The position numbers and the translations under genes were made by a program. From the NCBI GenBank assembly GCA_020024715.1, contig JAHHTJ010000040.1, positions 1-5,193 on the forward strand: 5,193 nucleotides of DNA, written 5' to 3'. Shown here in pieces: positions 1 through 5,193 of this stretch (within the stretch, counting starts at the first letter, position 1; the number at the start of each line of letters is the position of its first letter). The stretch is from Mycoplasmataceae bacterium. GTDB lineage: Bacteria > Bacillota_I > Bacilli_A > Mycoplasmatales > Mycoplasmoidaceae. The notes under the pieces were generated by a model. The model searched no databases, was not told the origin of the DNA, and saw nothing but the letters and a program-made list of their open reading frames with translations.

Positions 1-76
1 TTTCAAAATCATAAAAATTTGCTACGTTTTTTAAAAATTATGAAAAAATAAGAATAATAGTAAAGGATGAAATTTT
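1..76. other. Non-coding gap upstream of ureE
   Basis: This short AT-rich stretch holds no recognisable gene. Frame 1 is open from the window edge to a TAA at 49-51, but its 16 residues do not resemble the conserved UreC C-terminus (family pattern ending in ...RYFLF), so I do not call it the end of ureC. I see no convincing promoter. By analogy with other urease operons, ureE is probably co-transcribed with ureABC lying upstream of the window; that is inference. The only clear signal is the ureE ribosome binding site at 62-67. Confidence 0.5.
62..67 (+). promoter_or_regulatory. Ribosome binding site of ureE
   Basis: AAAGGA lies nine bases before the ATG at 77 and fits the anti-Shine-Dalgarno sequence. 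It supports the start at 77 over the out-of-frame ATG at 67-69. Confidence 0.7.
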
Positions 77-952
77 ATGATAGTAGAAAGTATTAAAGAA
101 AATTTAAAGGATATTCCTAGTCTAAATGACTATCATTTGGAACGTGTATATCTTGAACCTGAACAACTACTAAAAAGAATTTTAAGAGTAAAGTCAGATC
201 ATGGTACAGAAATTGGAATTAATTTAATAGAAAATCAAAAATTACATGATGGTGATATCTTATATAAAGATAAAAATACCATTATTGCAATTTTTGCAAA
301 TTCTAGTAATGTAATCAAAATTACTCCAAAAGATATTCATGATATGGGTTATATTGCTCATCAACTAGGTAATCGTCATCTACCAGCAGTTTTTGAAGGT
401 GATGTAATGTATGTTGAATATGATTATTTAGTTGAAAGATTATTAAAGCAACTAAATATTGCTTATGTTGTTGAAGACAAAAAAATGTCTGAACCTTTTA
501 GACATATTAGTATTGAAGGAGGTCATGACGAAGTTAGTCATGATGTAAGAAAAGATATGAATAAAGATGCTGATAAAGTAACAAGTAGTGATTTGCATGC
601 TCATGAACATGCACATGATGATTTAGTTCATTCTCATGAACATAATGAAGAAGATAAAAATCACGAACATTCACATGATGTTCAAACTGTAGAACATATG
701 CATACACATGAACATAATCATGGTGAATATAAACATACTCATGAACATTTAGAAGGTGACAACCATGAACACATTCACAATCATAATCATGAACATAAAC
801 ATGATGGAATGTCACATTCACATTTACATAAGGTAACTGATCACCATCACGATCACAATGATTTTAAGAATGGTTCTCACACTCATGATCACAATCATAA
901 GCATGAAGAACATGAACACGAACACACCCACCATTCACACGACAATGAATAA
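77..952 (+). CDS. ureE: Urease accessory protein UreE, nickel metallochaperone with a very long His-rich tail
   Basis: UreE is a cytoplasmic, dimeric nickel-binding protein that passes Ni(II) to UreG for insertion into apo-urease. The first 150 or so residues match the family: an N-terminal domain (about 1-70), then the metal-binding domain with HQLGNRH at 95-101. By alignment, His101 corresponds to the interface nickel ligand His96 of Klebsiella UreE, and His95 to His91. Asp116 and the following helix fit the family's 'D-x-L-x-x-x-L' stretch. Beyond residue 142 the protein is almost purely His, Asp, Glu, Asn and Lys, with about 43 histidines in the last 118 residues (174-291), mostly in H-x-H spacing. 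Many UreE proteins end in a His-rich tail, but usually a short one; here it nearly doubles the 150-residue core. The tail probably stores or buffers nickel. There are no TGA codons. The gene is first in the visible operon and overlaps ureF by 8 bases. Confidence 0.93.
   Translation: MIVESIKENLKDIPSLNDYHLERVYLEPEQLLKRILRVKSDHGTEIGINLIENQKLHDGDILYKDKNTIIAIFANSSNVIKITPKDIHDMGYIAHQLGNRHLPAVFEGDVMYVEYDYLVERLLKQLNIAYVVEDKKMSEPFRHISIEGGHDEVSHDVRKDMNKDADKVTSSDLHAHEHAHDDLVHSHEHNEEDKNHEHSHDVQTVEHMHTHEHNHGEYKHTHEHLEGDNHEHIHNHNHEHKHDGMSHSHLHKVTDHHHDHNDFKNGSHTHDHNHKHEEHEHEHTHHSHDNE
596..946 (+). repeat. Imperfect His-codon repeat encoding the UreE tail
   Basis: The DNA for the tail is a degenerate array of short units built on CAT/CAC alternating with GAA, GAT, AAT or ACA; the nonamer CATGAACAT and near copies recur many times. 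CAT dominates in the first two thirds, while CAC becomes frequent after about 840, so the repeat is not a recent clean expansion. Arrays like this can gain or lose units by strand slippage or unequal recombination, which would change tail length in frame when multiples of three are involved. Confidence 0.65.
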
Positions 953-1652
953 AGAACAATTAACTAAATTTAACAATTTAACCTTATTACAAATTTGTAG
1001 TACTGTTTTTCCAACTGGAGGATTTAACCATTCTTTTGGTTTAGAAACATACATCAACAATCATAAGGTTAAAAATAAACATGATTTATTAAATATTCTA
1101 AAAACATTTTTAAGTACTCAATTTTTATATAATGATGCTTTAGGAATTAAATTATTGTATGAAGCATTAGAAAAAAATCAAACCCAATTTGTCTACATTT
1201 TAGATCGTTTATTTCATGTAAGTACATTACCAAAAGAAACCAGAGAAGGTTATAAAAAAGTTGGAATTAGAAGTATTGAATGTTTATTAGATATTATTCC
1301 TGAATGTTCTTTATTAAAAGAATATGCAGAAAAAGTTAATAAAAAAGAAGCAATCGGCAATCCAACAGTTGCATATACAATTGCTTTTCATTATTTAGGT
1401 GTGAGTTTAGAAGAAGGATCACATGCCTTCTTATATATGAATGTATCTAACTTAATTCAAAATGCAGTTAGAGCTATTCCGTTAGGTCCAAGTGATGGTA
1501 TCTTTGTAGGAAATGAAATTAAACCTTTTATTTTTGAAACTATTGAAAAGGCTAAAAAATACAACATTAGAGATTTTGGTATTAATGGATTTAGTATTGA
1601 AATTGCACAAATGAATCACGAAGATTCATTAATAAGACTATTTATGTCTTAA
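945..1652 (+). CDS. ureF: Urease accessory protein UreF
   Basis: UreF is an all-helical cytoplasmic protein that works with UreD and UreG on apo-urease and is thought to gate UreG GTPase activity during nickel insertion. The 235-residue product is of normal family length. It carries the N-terminal signature FPTGGFNHSFGLE at 22-34, GNPTVAY at 138-144 (the usual GHxPVxY region), and RAIPLGPSDG at 176-185 (family RAIPLGQxxG). I start it at the ATG at 945, which gives the family-typical N-terminus MNKEQLTKF. The reading frame is open back to an ATG at 858, but that extension only translates the ureE His-repeat out of frame and has no family similarity. The start overlaps the last 8 bases of ureE and has no clear Shine-Dalgarno, so translation is probably coupled to ureE. 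ureG follows after 17 bases. Confidence 0.95.
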   Translation: MNKEQLTKFNNLTLLQICSTVFPTGGFNHSFGLETYINNHKVKNKHDLLNILKTFLSTQFLYNDALGIKLLYEALEKNQTQFVYILDRLFHVSTLPKETREGYKKVGIRSIECLLDIIPECSLLKEYAEKVNKKEAIGNPTVAYTIAFHYLGVSLEEGSHAFLYMNVSNLIQNAVRAIPLGPSDGIFVGNEIKPFIFETIEKAKKYNIRDFGINGFSIEIAQMNHEDSLIRLFMS

Positions 1653-1655
1653 TTT

Positions 1656-1662
1656 AAAGGAG
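1656..1662 (+). promoter_or_regulatory. Ribosome binding site of ureG
   Basis: AAAGGAG sits seven bases before the ATG at 1670. It is the strongest Shine-Dalgarno among the urease genes in the window and fixes the ureG start. Confidence 0.8.
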
Positions 1663-1669
1663 AAATATA

Positions 1670-2284
1670 ATGAGTAAACCTGTAGTAATTGGAATTGGTG
1701 GACCAGTTGGATCTGGAAAAACCAAATTAATTGAAGAATTAGCAAGAAGAATGTTTCCAAAAATTTCTTTAGCAGCTATTACAGATGATATTTATACTGT
1801 AGAAGATGCAAGAATTTTAATTGCTTCTAAAGTGTTACCAACTGATCGTATTGCTGGAGTTGAAACAGGTGGATGTCCTCATACAGCAGTAAGAGAAGAT
1901 CCATCCATGAATTTTCAAGCAATTAAGGAAATGGAAGAAAAACATCCTGATTTAAAATTAATCTTTTTAGAATCAGGAGGAGATAATTTAGCAGCTACAT
2001 TTAGTCCTGATTTAGTTGATTTTTCAATTTATATTATTGATGTAGCTCAAGGTGAAAAAATCCCTAGAAAAGGTGGACAAGGAATGATCAAAAGTGATTT
2101 ATTCATAATAAATAAAACCGATCTTGCTCCTTATGTTGGTGCTGATCTAGAAATTATGAAAAAAGACACAATTAGATTTAGAGGAGAAAATAAACCATTC
2201 TTTTTGACTAACCTTAAAACAGGAGATGGTCTTGATCAAGTAATTGATTGAATTGAAAAGAACTGTTTATTAATGAATTTATAA
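1670..2284 (+). CDS. ureG: Urease accessory GTPase UreG
   Basis: UreG is the SIMIBI-class GTPase that accepts nickel from UreE and, with UreD and UreF, drives its insertion into urease. The motifs are all present: P-loop GPVGSGKT at 11-18, TDDIYT at 38-43 (most UreG have TNDIYT), the metal-binding C-P-H at 69-71 in ETGGCPHTAVRED, ESGGDN at 101-106, and guanine-specificity NKTD at 148-151. A standard-code reading stops at TGA 2249-2251 after 193 residues. With TGA as Trp194 the protein runs on through WIEKNCLL to TAA at 2282-2284, giving 204 residues, the usual family length, and the usual C-terminal 'F-I-E' type helix. The final A of the stop is the first base of the ureD ATG, so the two genes are translationally coupled. 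Confidence 0.95.
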
Positions 2285-3153
2285 TGCTAGATAGAAAAGA
2301 TCCAAACAAACATTTTATATCGTTTCAACAATTAGTATTAAAAAATGTTGACGGTAGAACAAGTCCTAAAGAAATTTATTTTAATAATAATTTTAAATTA
2401 TCACCACAAGTGCATTTAGATAATATTTCTTTAGATGGAAAAGATAACGAATTAGTTTATTATTTAATTCATACTGGTGGTGGATATGTAACTGGAGAAA
2501 CAGTTGGTACTAATTTTATTTTAGAAAAAAATGCAAAAGCAATTTTAACAACTGTTTCGCCAAGTAATATCTATATGTGTAAAGATGGACAATACATTAC
2601 AAGTGAAGAGTATGTACAAGTTGATGAAGGTGCTTATTTAACATATATTTGTGATGATATCATTGCATATGAATTTTCTAAATATCAACAATTTAATACA
2701 TTTAAATTAAATAAACATTCTCATTTTATTTATTCAGACATGATTGGTCCTGGATGATCAAAAGGTGGAACTAGATATAGTTTTGATTGAGTAAAATTAC
2801 GTAGTGAATTTTATGTTGATGATGAAATATATTGCATTGATAATTTAAGATTTGAACCTAAAGAATTAGATTTACATGCACTTGGAAATTTAGATGAATA
2901 TTTATATATGCCAAGTATCTTCTTATATGATGAAAAAATAACAGAACAAACAATTTTAGAACTTAGAAAATATTTAAAAGAAACAATCAAATTGGATCTT
3001 GAATTTGGTATTAGTAAATTAAACAATAATGCATTTGTTGTTCGTGCATTAGTTAAAATGGAAGAAGAAGGAAATAAGTTTGTAATTACTTGTACAAATT
3101 GAATTAGAAAAAACATTTGAAATATGGCTGAAATTAATTTTAAGAAATATTAA
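2284..3153 (+). CDS. ureD: Urease accessory protein UreD (UreH in some species)
   Basis: UreD is the scaffold that binds apo-urease directly and recruits UreF and UreG; nickel is thought to pass through a tunnel in it. The 289-residue product matches the family: HTGGGYVTGE at 63-72 (family HPGGGxxxGD), ILTTVSPSNIY at 87-97 (family LTTQxxxKxY), a 'G-A-x-L-x-Y-x-x-D-x-I' segment at 116-126, and the GPG-W region near 155-158 corresponding to the family's GR-x-x-x-GE turn. Four in-frame TGA codons (2755, 2788, 3100, 3118) encode Trp158, 169, 273 and 279; under the standard code the gene looks falsely fragmented. The start ATG overlaps the ureG stop by one base and has no strong Shine-Dalgarno. 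The TAA stop at 3151 lies inside the stem of the downstream terminator. This is the last gene of the urease unit. Confidence 0.93.
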
Positions 3154-3177
3154 TTTCTCCATATTTTTTATTTTTTT
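3120..3177 (+). terminator. Intrinsic terminator of the urease operon, overlapping the ureD 3' end
   Basis: A two-part perfect stem is visible. AAATATGG (3120-3127) pairs with CCATATTT (3159-3166), and GAAATTAAT (3130-3138) pairs with ATTAATTTC (3149-3157), separated by a small CT/T internal loop and capped by a 10-base loop. It runs into a T-rich tract (3164-3169 and 3171-3177). The 17 base pairs are AT-rich but continuous. The 5' arm, the loop and part of the 3' arm are ureD coding sequence and include its stop codon. It separates the urease genes from the following membrane gene pair. Confidence 0.85.
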
Positions 3178-3304
3178 AAAAAACATTTATAAAAAAAATA
3201 ATCTTTTTTTATTCATGTTTTTCAAAAGTGATATAAAAATAAATAGATAGAAATTAATAAATTAATTAATTTGTTATCACTAAATATTAGAAACGGAGAT
3301 AAAA
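3178..3304 (+). promoter_or_regulatory. Leader and probable promoter region of the PQ-loop gene pair
   Basis: This AT-rich gap between the urease terminator and the gene at 3305 has no ORF of note. The best -10 candidate is TATAAA at 3232-3237, with only a weak TTATTC -35 candidate at 3209-3214, so the promoter assignment is tentative. An A/T-only hairpin, AAATTAAT (3251-3258) with ATTAATTT (3265-3272), lies downstream of it. A second inverted pair, AGTGATA (3227-3233) and TATCACT (3275-3281), brackets that hairpin and overlaps the -10 candidate. Confidence 0.4.
3295..3298 (+). promoter_or_regulatory. Ribosome binding site of the first PQ-loop gene
   Basis: GGAG lies six bases before the ATG at 3305 and fixes that start. 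Confidence 0.7.
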
Positions 3305-4129
3305 ATGTACGATGTTACACAAAGTGTTCTAATAACTTCTCAAGGTTTAGCTGTTATTAGTCCACTTGCAATATGTGTTGCGTTCTTTAGTATTATCGGT
3401 ACACTTTCAATTGGTATTAGTGTGTTTCCACAAACAATCGATACTATTAAGAACCAACAAACACAAACATTCTCATGATTAATGTATGTGTTCTTAGTAG
3501 TAGGATGTTTCTTCTTAGCAATCTATGGTATCGGTTTAGTAGAAGCTGGTGGAAGAATTGCAGGAAATTACTACAGTGCTCAAAATCTAGCATTATTACA
3601 AATTGCTTTTGCTCATTGATTAACCAAAGGTCACAACAATACTGATCTTAACGCATTCATTACACAATTACAAAATAAAGGTGGTTTAAACCCATCAGAT
3701 GCTACAAGTTTAGCAATTGCTGCTATTTTAGCTGGTAAAACTTCAATAGCTTCTGACCAAATTTTAAATGGCGCAGCAATTCATAATTCATCAGCATTTG
3801 ATGCATCAAAATTATTAGCAGAAGTTCAAACTCAAATAGATAAAGACCCTACAGTTAAAAAAGAAATTGCTAGTTTATTAGGTGCTGATTATGGTAATTT
3901 AAATAATTATTATGTAATTACACCAGGTATGTATAGAAACTACCAAGTTAACTACACAACACCAGGTGGATTATTAATCTTAGGTGAAGGATTTGCTTCA
4001 ATTACATCTGCTATTGTTTTATATTACAAATTAAGAAATATGATTGGTGCAAAAAAAGCTGGAATTACAGAAGCTGAATACTGCACAAGAAGATTAGAAG
4101 AAATTAAAGCAAAGAAAGGAGCAAAATAG
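3305..4129 (+). CDS. PQ-loop/SemiSWEET-like membrane protein with a large insertion between helices 2 and 3
   Basis: The product is a 274-residue membrane protein with two TGA tryptophans (Trp58, Trp105). Helix 1 (about 18-40) ends in FPQTIDTIKNQQTQTFSW (41-58), which matches the PQ-loop pattern: a Pro-Gln at the helix break, then a short polar loop before helix 2 (about 57-78). Helix 3 is at about 220-242. Three helices with this signature resemble SemiSWEET-type transporters, which work as dimers. Unlike those compact proteins of about 90 residues, this one has about 140 residues between helices 2 and 3. That segment is Ala-, Asn- and Gln-rich, looks soluble and mainly helical, and I do not recognise it. 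By SemiSWEET topology, supported by positive charge in the PQ loop and the C-terminus, it would be extracellular. The basic C-terminal tail holds GITEAEYC (253-260), shared with the next gene. The substrate is unknown. A strong ribosome binding site at 3295 fixes the start, and the next gene begins one base after the stop. Confidence 0.72.
4115..4120 (+). promoter_or_regulatory. Ribosome binding site of the second PQ-loop gene
   Basis: AAAGGA lies within the last codons of the upstream gene, ten bases before the ATG at 4131. It shows that the second gene is translated from the same message. Confidence 0.65.
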
Positions 4130-4130
4130 A

Positions 4131-4538
4131 ATGTATTTAGGTTACGAATCTTTTTATGGTTTATTACCTACTTGAGGATTAGTTTTACAATTCTTAGGTG
4201 CAATTATTATTGCTGTTTGTTATGCTCCAGGAACATTCCAATCTTTAAGAGATAGACAAACACAAGATATGTCTTGAAATATGTGATACTTAACAGTATT
4301 TGCATTAACATGTTTAGCAATCTTCGCAGCTTGTGGAGTTGCATCAGATCCAGGTGCTCAATTCGCAGTTGTATTCTGTAGTGAAACAATTTGTGATATT
4401 TTTGCAATTTTAATTTTATTTGTAAAAGCACAAAACTGCGCAAAAGCAAAAAGACTTGGAATTACAGAACGTGAACTTTGTGAAAAGTTCAAAGCAGAAC
4501 ACCCTGAAAAATTTAAAAAATCAGCTAAAGCTGCTTAA
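4131..4538 (+). CDS. Small PQ-loop/SemiSWEET-like membrane protein
   Basis: This 135-residue protein has three predicted helices (about 14-32, 51-70 and 77-98). All three tryptophans (15, 49, 52) are TGA codons, so a standard-code reading misses the gene. After helix 1 comes YAPGTFQSLRDRQTQDMSW (31-49), aligning with the PQ-loop stretch of the upstream protein: the Pro, Thr, QTQ and SW positions are identical, but the Gln of Pro-Gln is Gly here. The C-terminal GITERELC (110-117) parallels GITEAEYC in the neighbour and is followed by a Lys-rich tail that should be cytoplasmic. The two proteins are therefore probably paralogues and could form a heterodimer, since single-repeat transporters of this fold need two subunits. 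This one has the compact form, without the large insertion. The family call rests on pattern recognition, and the substrate is unknown. A terminator follows 22 bases after the stop. Confidence 0.68.
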
Positions 4539-4560
4539 TTAACTATTTCTAAAATAGAGG

Positions 4561-4592
4561 AAAAAACTCTCTTCTCCCTGAGAGTTTTTTTT
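4561..4592 (+). terminator. Intrinsic terminator of the PQ-loop gene pair
   Basis: AAAAAACTCTC (4561-4571) pairs perfectly with GAGAGTTTTTT (4580-4590) around an 8-base loop, and the T run continues to 4592. A smaller hairpin, CTATTT/AAATAG (4543-4548 and 4552-4557), lies just before it. The stem is unusually GC-containing for this genome and clearly ends the two-gene unit. Confidence 0.9.
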
Positions 4593-4617
4593 GTTTATCA
4601 TTTTTTTAAAATATAAT
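4589..4617 (+). promoter_or_regulatory. Promoter of the downstream membrane protein gene
   Basis: A consensus -10 box, TATAAT, lies at 4612-4617. A weak TTTTGT at 4589-4594 is the candidate -35 at 17-base spacing and overlaps the T run of the preceding terminator. Transcription would start near 4624, right at the ATG at 4626. Confidence 0.55.
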
Positions 4618-4625
4618 AAATTATT

Positions 4626-5147
4626 ATGAAAAACAATAATATGTCTTTATCTACATCATTTGGTAATGATACTGTAAAAATTAAAATGTTAATTGAACGT
4701 TTTAAATTGATTTTTATATTATCAGTGATTTATGCAATTTTATTTATTCTTTTTGTTTTCATTATTTTGTGAGGTGCTGTTTATTTTGGCCAAGAGCAAG
4801 ATTATTGAAATAATGTTGGTAAAAAAGAGAATATTTCTGGTGGTTTAAATTATTATGGTTATCTTAGCATGTGAATTGTTGGTTTAATTTTATTAATAAT
4901 ACTTTTTTCTACAATTCCAGTTATTACTACAAAGATGGCCTTTAATTCGTTTAATGATTTAGCATTTATACAAAAAAAATGTAATGAAAAATATACTAGA
5001 GGTAGAACAGTAAATTCATTTCTAACACAAAATACTAAAAAAGGTTTAATAATGTATACTTTTAATTTAATATGATCATGAATTATTGCATTTAATATAT
5101 ATAATGGATTAGAAGTTACATATAAATCATTAAATAAGAATAAATAG
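4626..5147 (+). CDS. Unrecognised small membrane protein, three predicted helices
   Basis: I do not recognise the family. The 173-residue product has hydrophobic helices at about 27-52, 79-101 and 138-158, an N-terminal polar segment rich in Asn, Ser and Lys, and a basic linker (103-137) between helices 2 and 3. All five tryptophans (49, 61, 83, 150, 152) are TGA codons, so only fragments appear in a standard-code translation. No signal peptide cleavage site, lipobox or catalytic motif is visible. There is no Shine-Dalgarno before the ATG at 4626, and the TATAAT box ends nine bases upstream of it, which suggests a leaderless message. The in-frame ATG at 4641 (residue 6) is an alternative start. 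The gene lies behind a strong terminator and is probably transcribed separately from the PQ-loop pair. The coding call is supported by the long frame with TGA confined to plausible Trp positions. Confidence 0.75.
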
Positions 5148-5193
5148 TTTAAAAAATATTATTTTTAATTTTAGTGGTAAAAATACCAATTTA
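5148..5193. other. AT-rich end of window, possible weak terminator
   Basis: No gene is visible. AAAAAT (5152-5157) can pair with ATTTTT (5161-5166) over a 3-base loop, a weak candidate terminator for the gene ending at 5147. GGTA/TACC (5176-5179 and 5184-5187) forms a second tiny dyad. Neither is convincing alone. Confidence 0.25.

Noticed and set aside
1..51. Open frame ending at TAA 49-51 as the 3' end of ureC
   Set aside because: The residues do not match the conserved UreC C-terminus, and the stretch is too short to judge.
534..821. Minus-strand frame of 95 codons opposite ureE
   Set aside because: It is the reverse complement of the His-codon repeat, which gives a His/Tyr/Val-rich artefact with no start signal.
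858..944. N-terminal extension of ureF to the ATG at 858
   Set aside because: The extension is only the ureE His-repeat in another frame, rich in Ile, Thr and Met, with no match to UreF N-termini; the ATG at 945 gives the family-like start.
2908..3102. Separate small gene inside ureD
   Set aside because: It is in frame with ureD, between TGA codons that encode Trp, so it is part of ureD.
2811..3116. Minus-strand 101-codon frame opposite ureD
   Set aside because: It lies antisense to the well-supported ureD and has no family features.
3929..4129. Independent 66-residue gene
   Set aside because: It is the C-terminal part of the 3305-4129 gene after its last TGA tryptophan codon, and it has no ribosome binding site of its own.
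4207..4449. Minus-strand 80-codon frame
   Set aside because: It is antisense to the small PQ-loop gene, with no supporting signals; the + strand frame explains the sequence.
1..5193. CRISPR array, tRNA or rRNA gene, insertion sequence
   Set aside because: No regularly spaced identical repeats, cloverleaf, rRNA core sequence, transposase motif or terminal inverted repeats were seen; the only repeat array is the coding His-codon repeat in ureE.

Overview
The window comes from a urease-positive mollicute, most likely a Ureaplasma. Three things point there. The DNA is very AT-rich. Fifteen in-frame TGA codons fall inside otherwise intact genes, several at or next to family-conserved positions, so TGA is read as tryptophan (genetic code 4). 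The first half is the distal part of a urease operon, and urease is the defining trait of Ureaplasma among mycoplasmas. I cannot name the species. All genes are on the + strand.

Region 1 (1-3177), urease maturation genes. After a short non-coding stretch come ureE (77-952), ureF (945-1652), ureG (1670-2284) and ureD (2284-3153). They are tightly packed: ureE and ureF overlap by 8 bases, and ureG and ureD share one base. Under code 4, ureG runs past an in-frame TGA to the usual family length, and ureD is one 289-residue gene rather than fragments. The structural genes ureA, ureB and ureC are presumably upstream of the window. UreE supplies nickel, UreG is the GTPase metallochaperone, and UreD and UreF form the scaffold that docks on apo-urease. 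UreE has a very long histidine-rich tail. A strong intrinsic terminator begins inside the last codons of ureD.

Region 2 (3178-4592), a two-gene membrane unit. After an AT-rich leader come two genes (3305-4129 and 4131-4538) one base apart, followed by a clear intrinsic terminator. Both encode three-helix proteins resembling the PQ-loop/SemiSWEET transporter fold, and they look like diverged paralogues that share a cytoplasmic C-terminal motif. The first carries an insertion of about 140 residues between helices 2 and 3, which the SemiSWEET topology would place outside the cell. Their codon use is richer in C-ending codons than that of the urease genes, which hints at stronger expression. This pair is the most interesting part of the window.

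Region 3 (4593-5193) starts with a consensus TATAAT box only nine bases before the first ATG of an unrecognised 173-residue membrane protein (4626-5147), probably on a leaderless transcript. The last 46 bases are non-coding AT-rich sequence.
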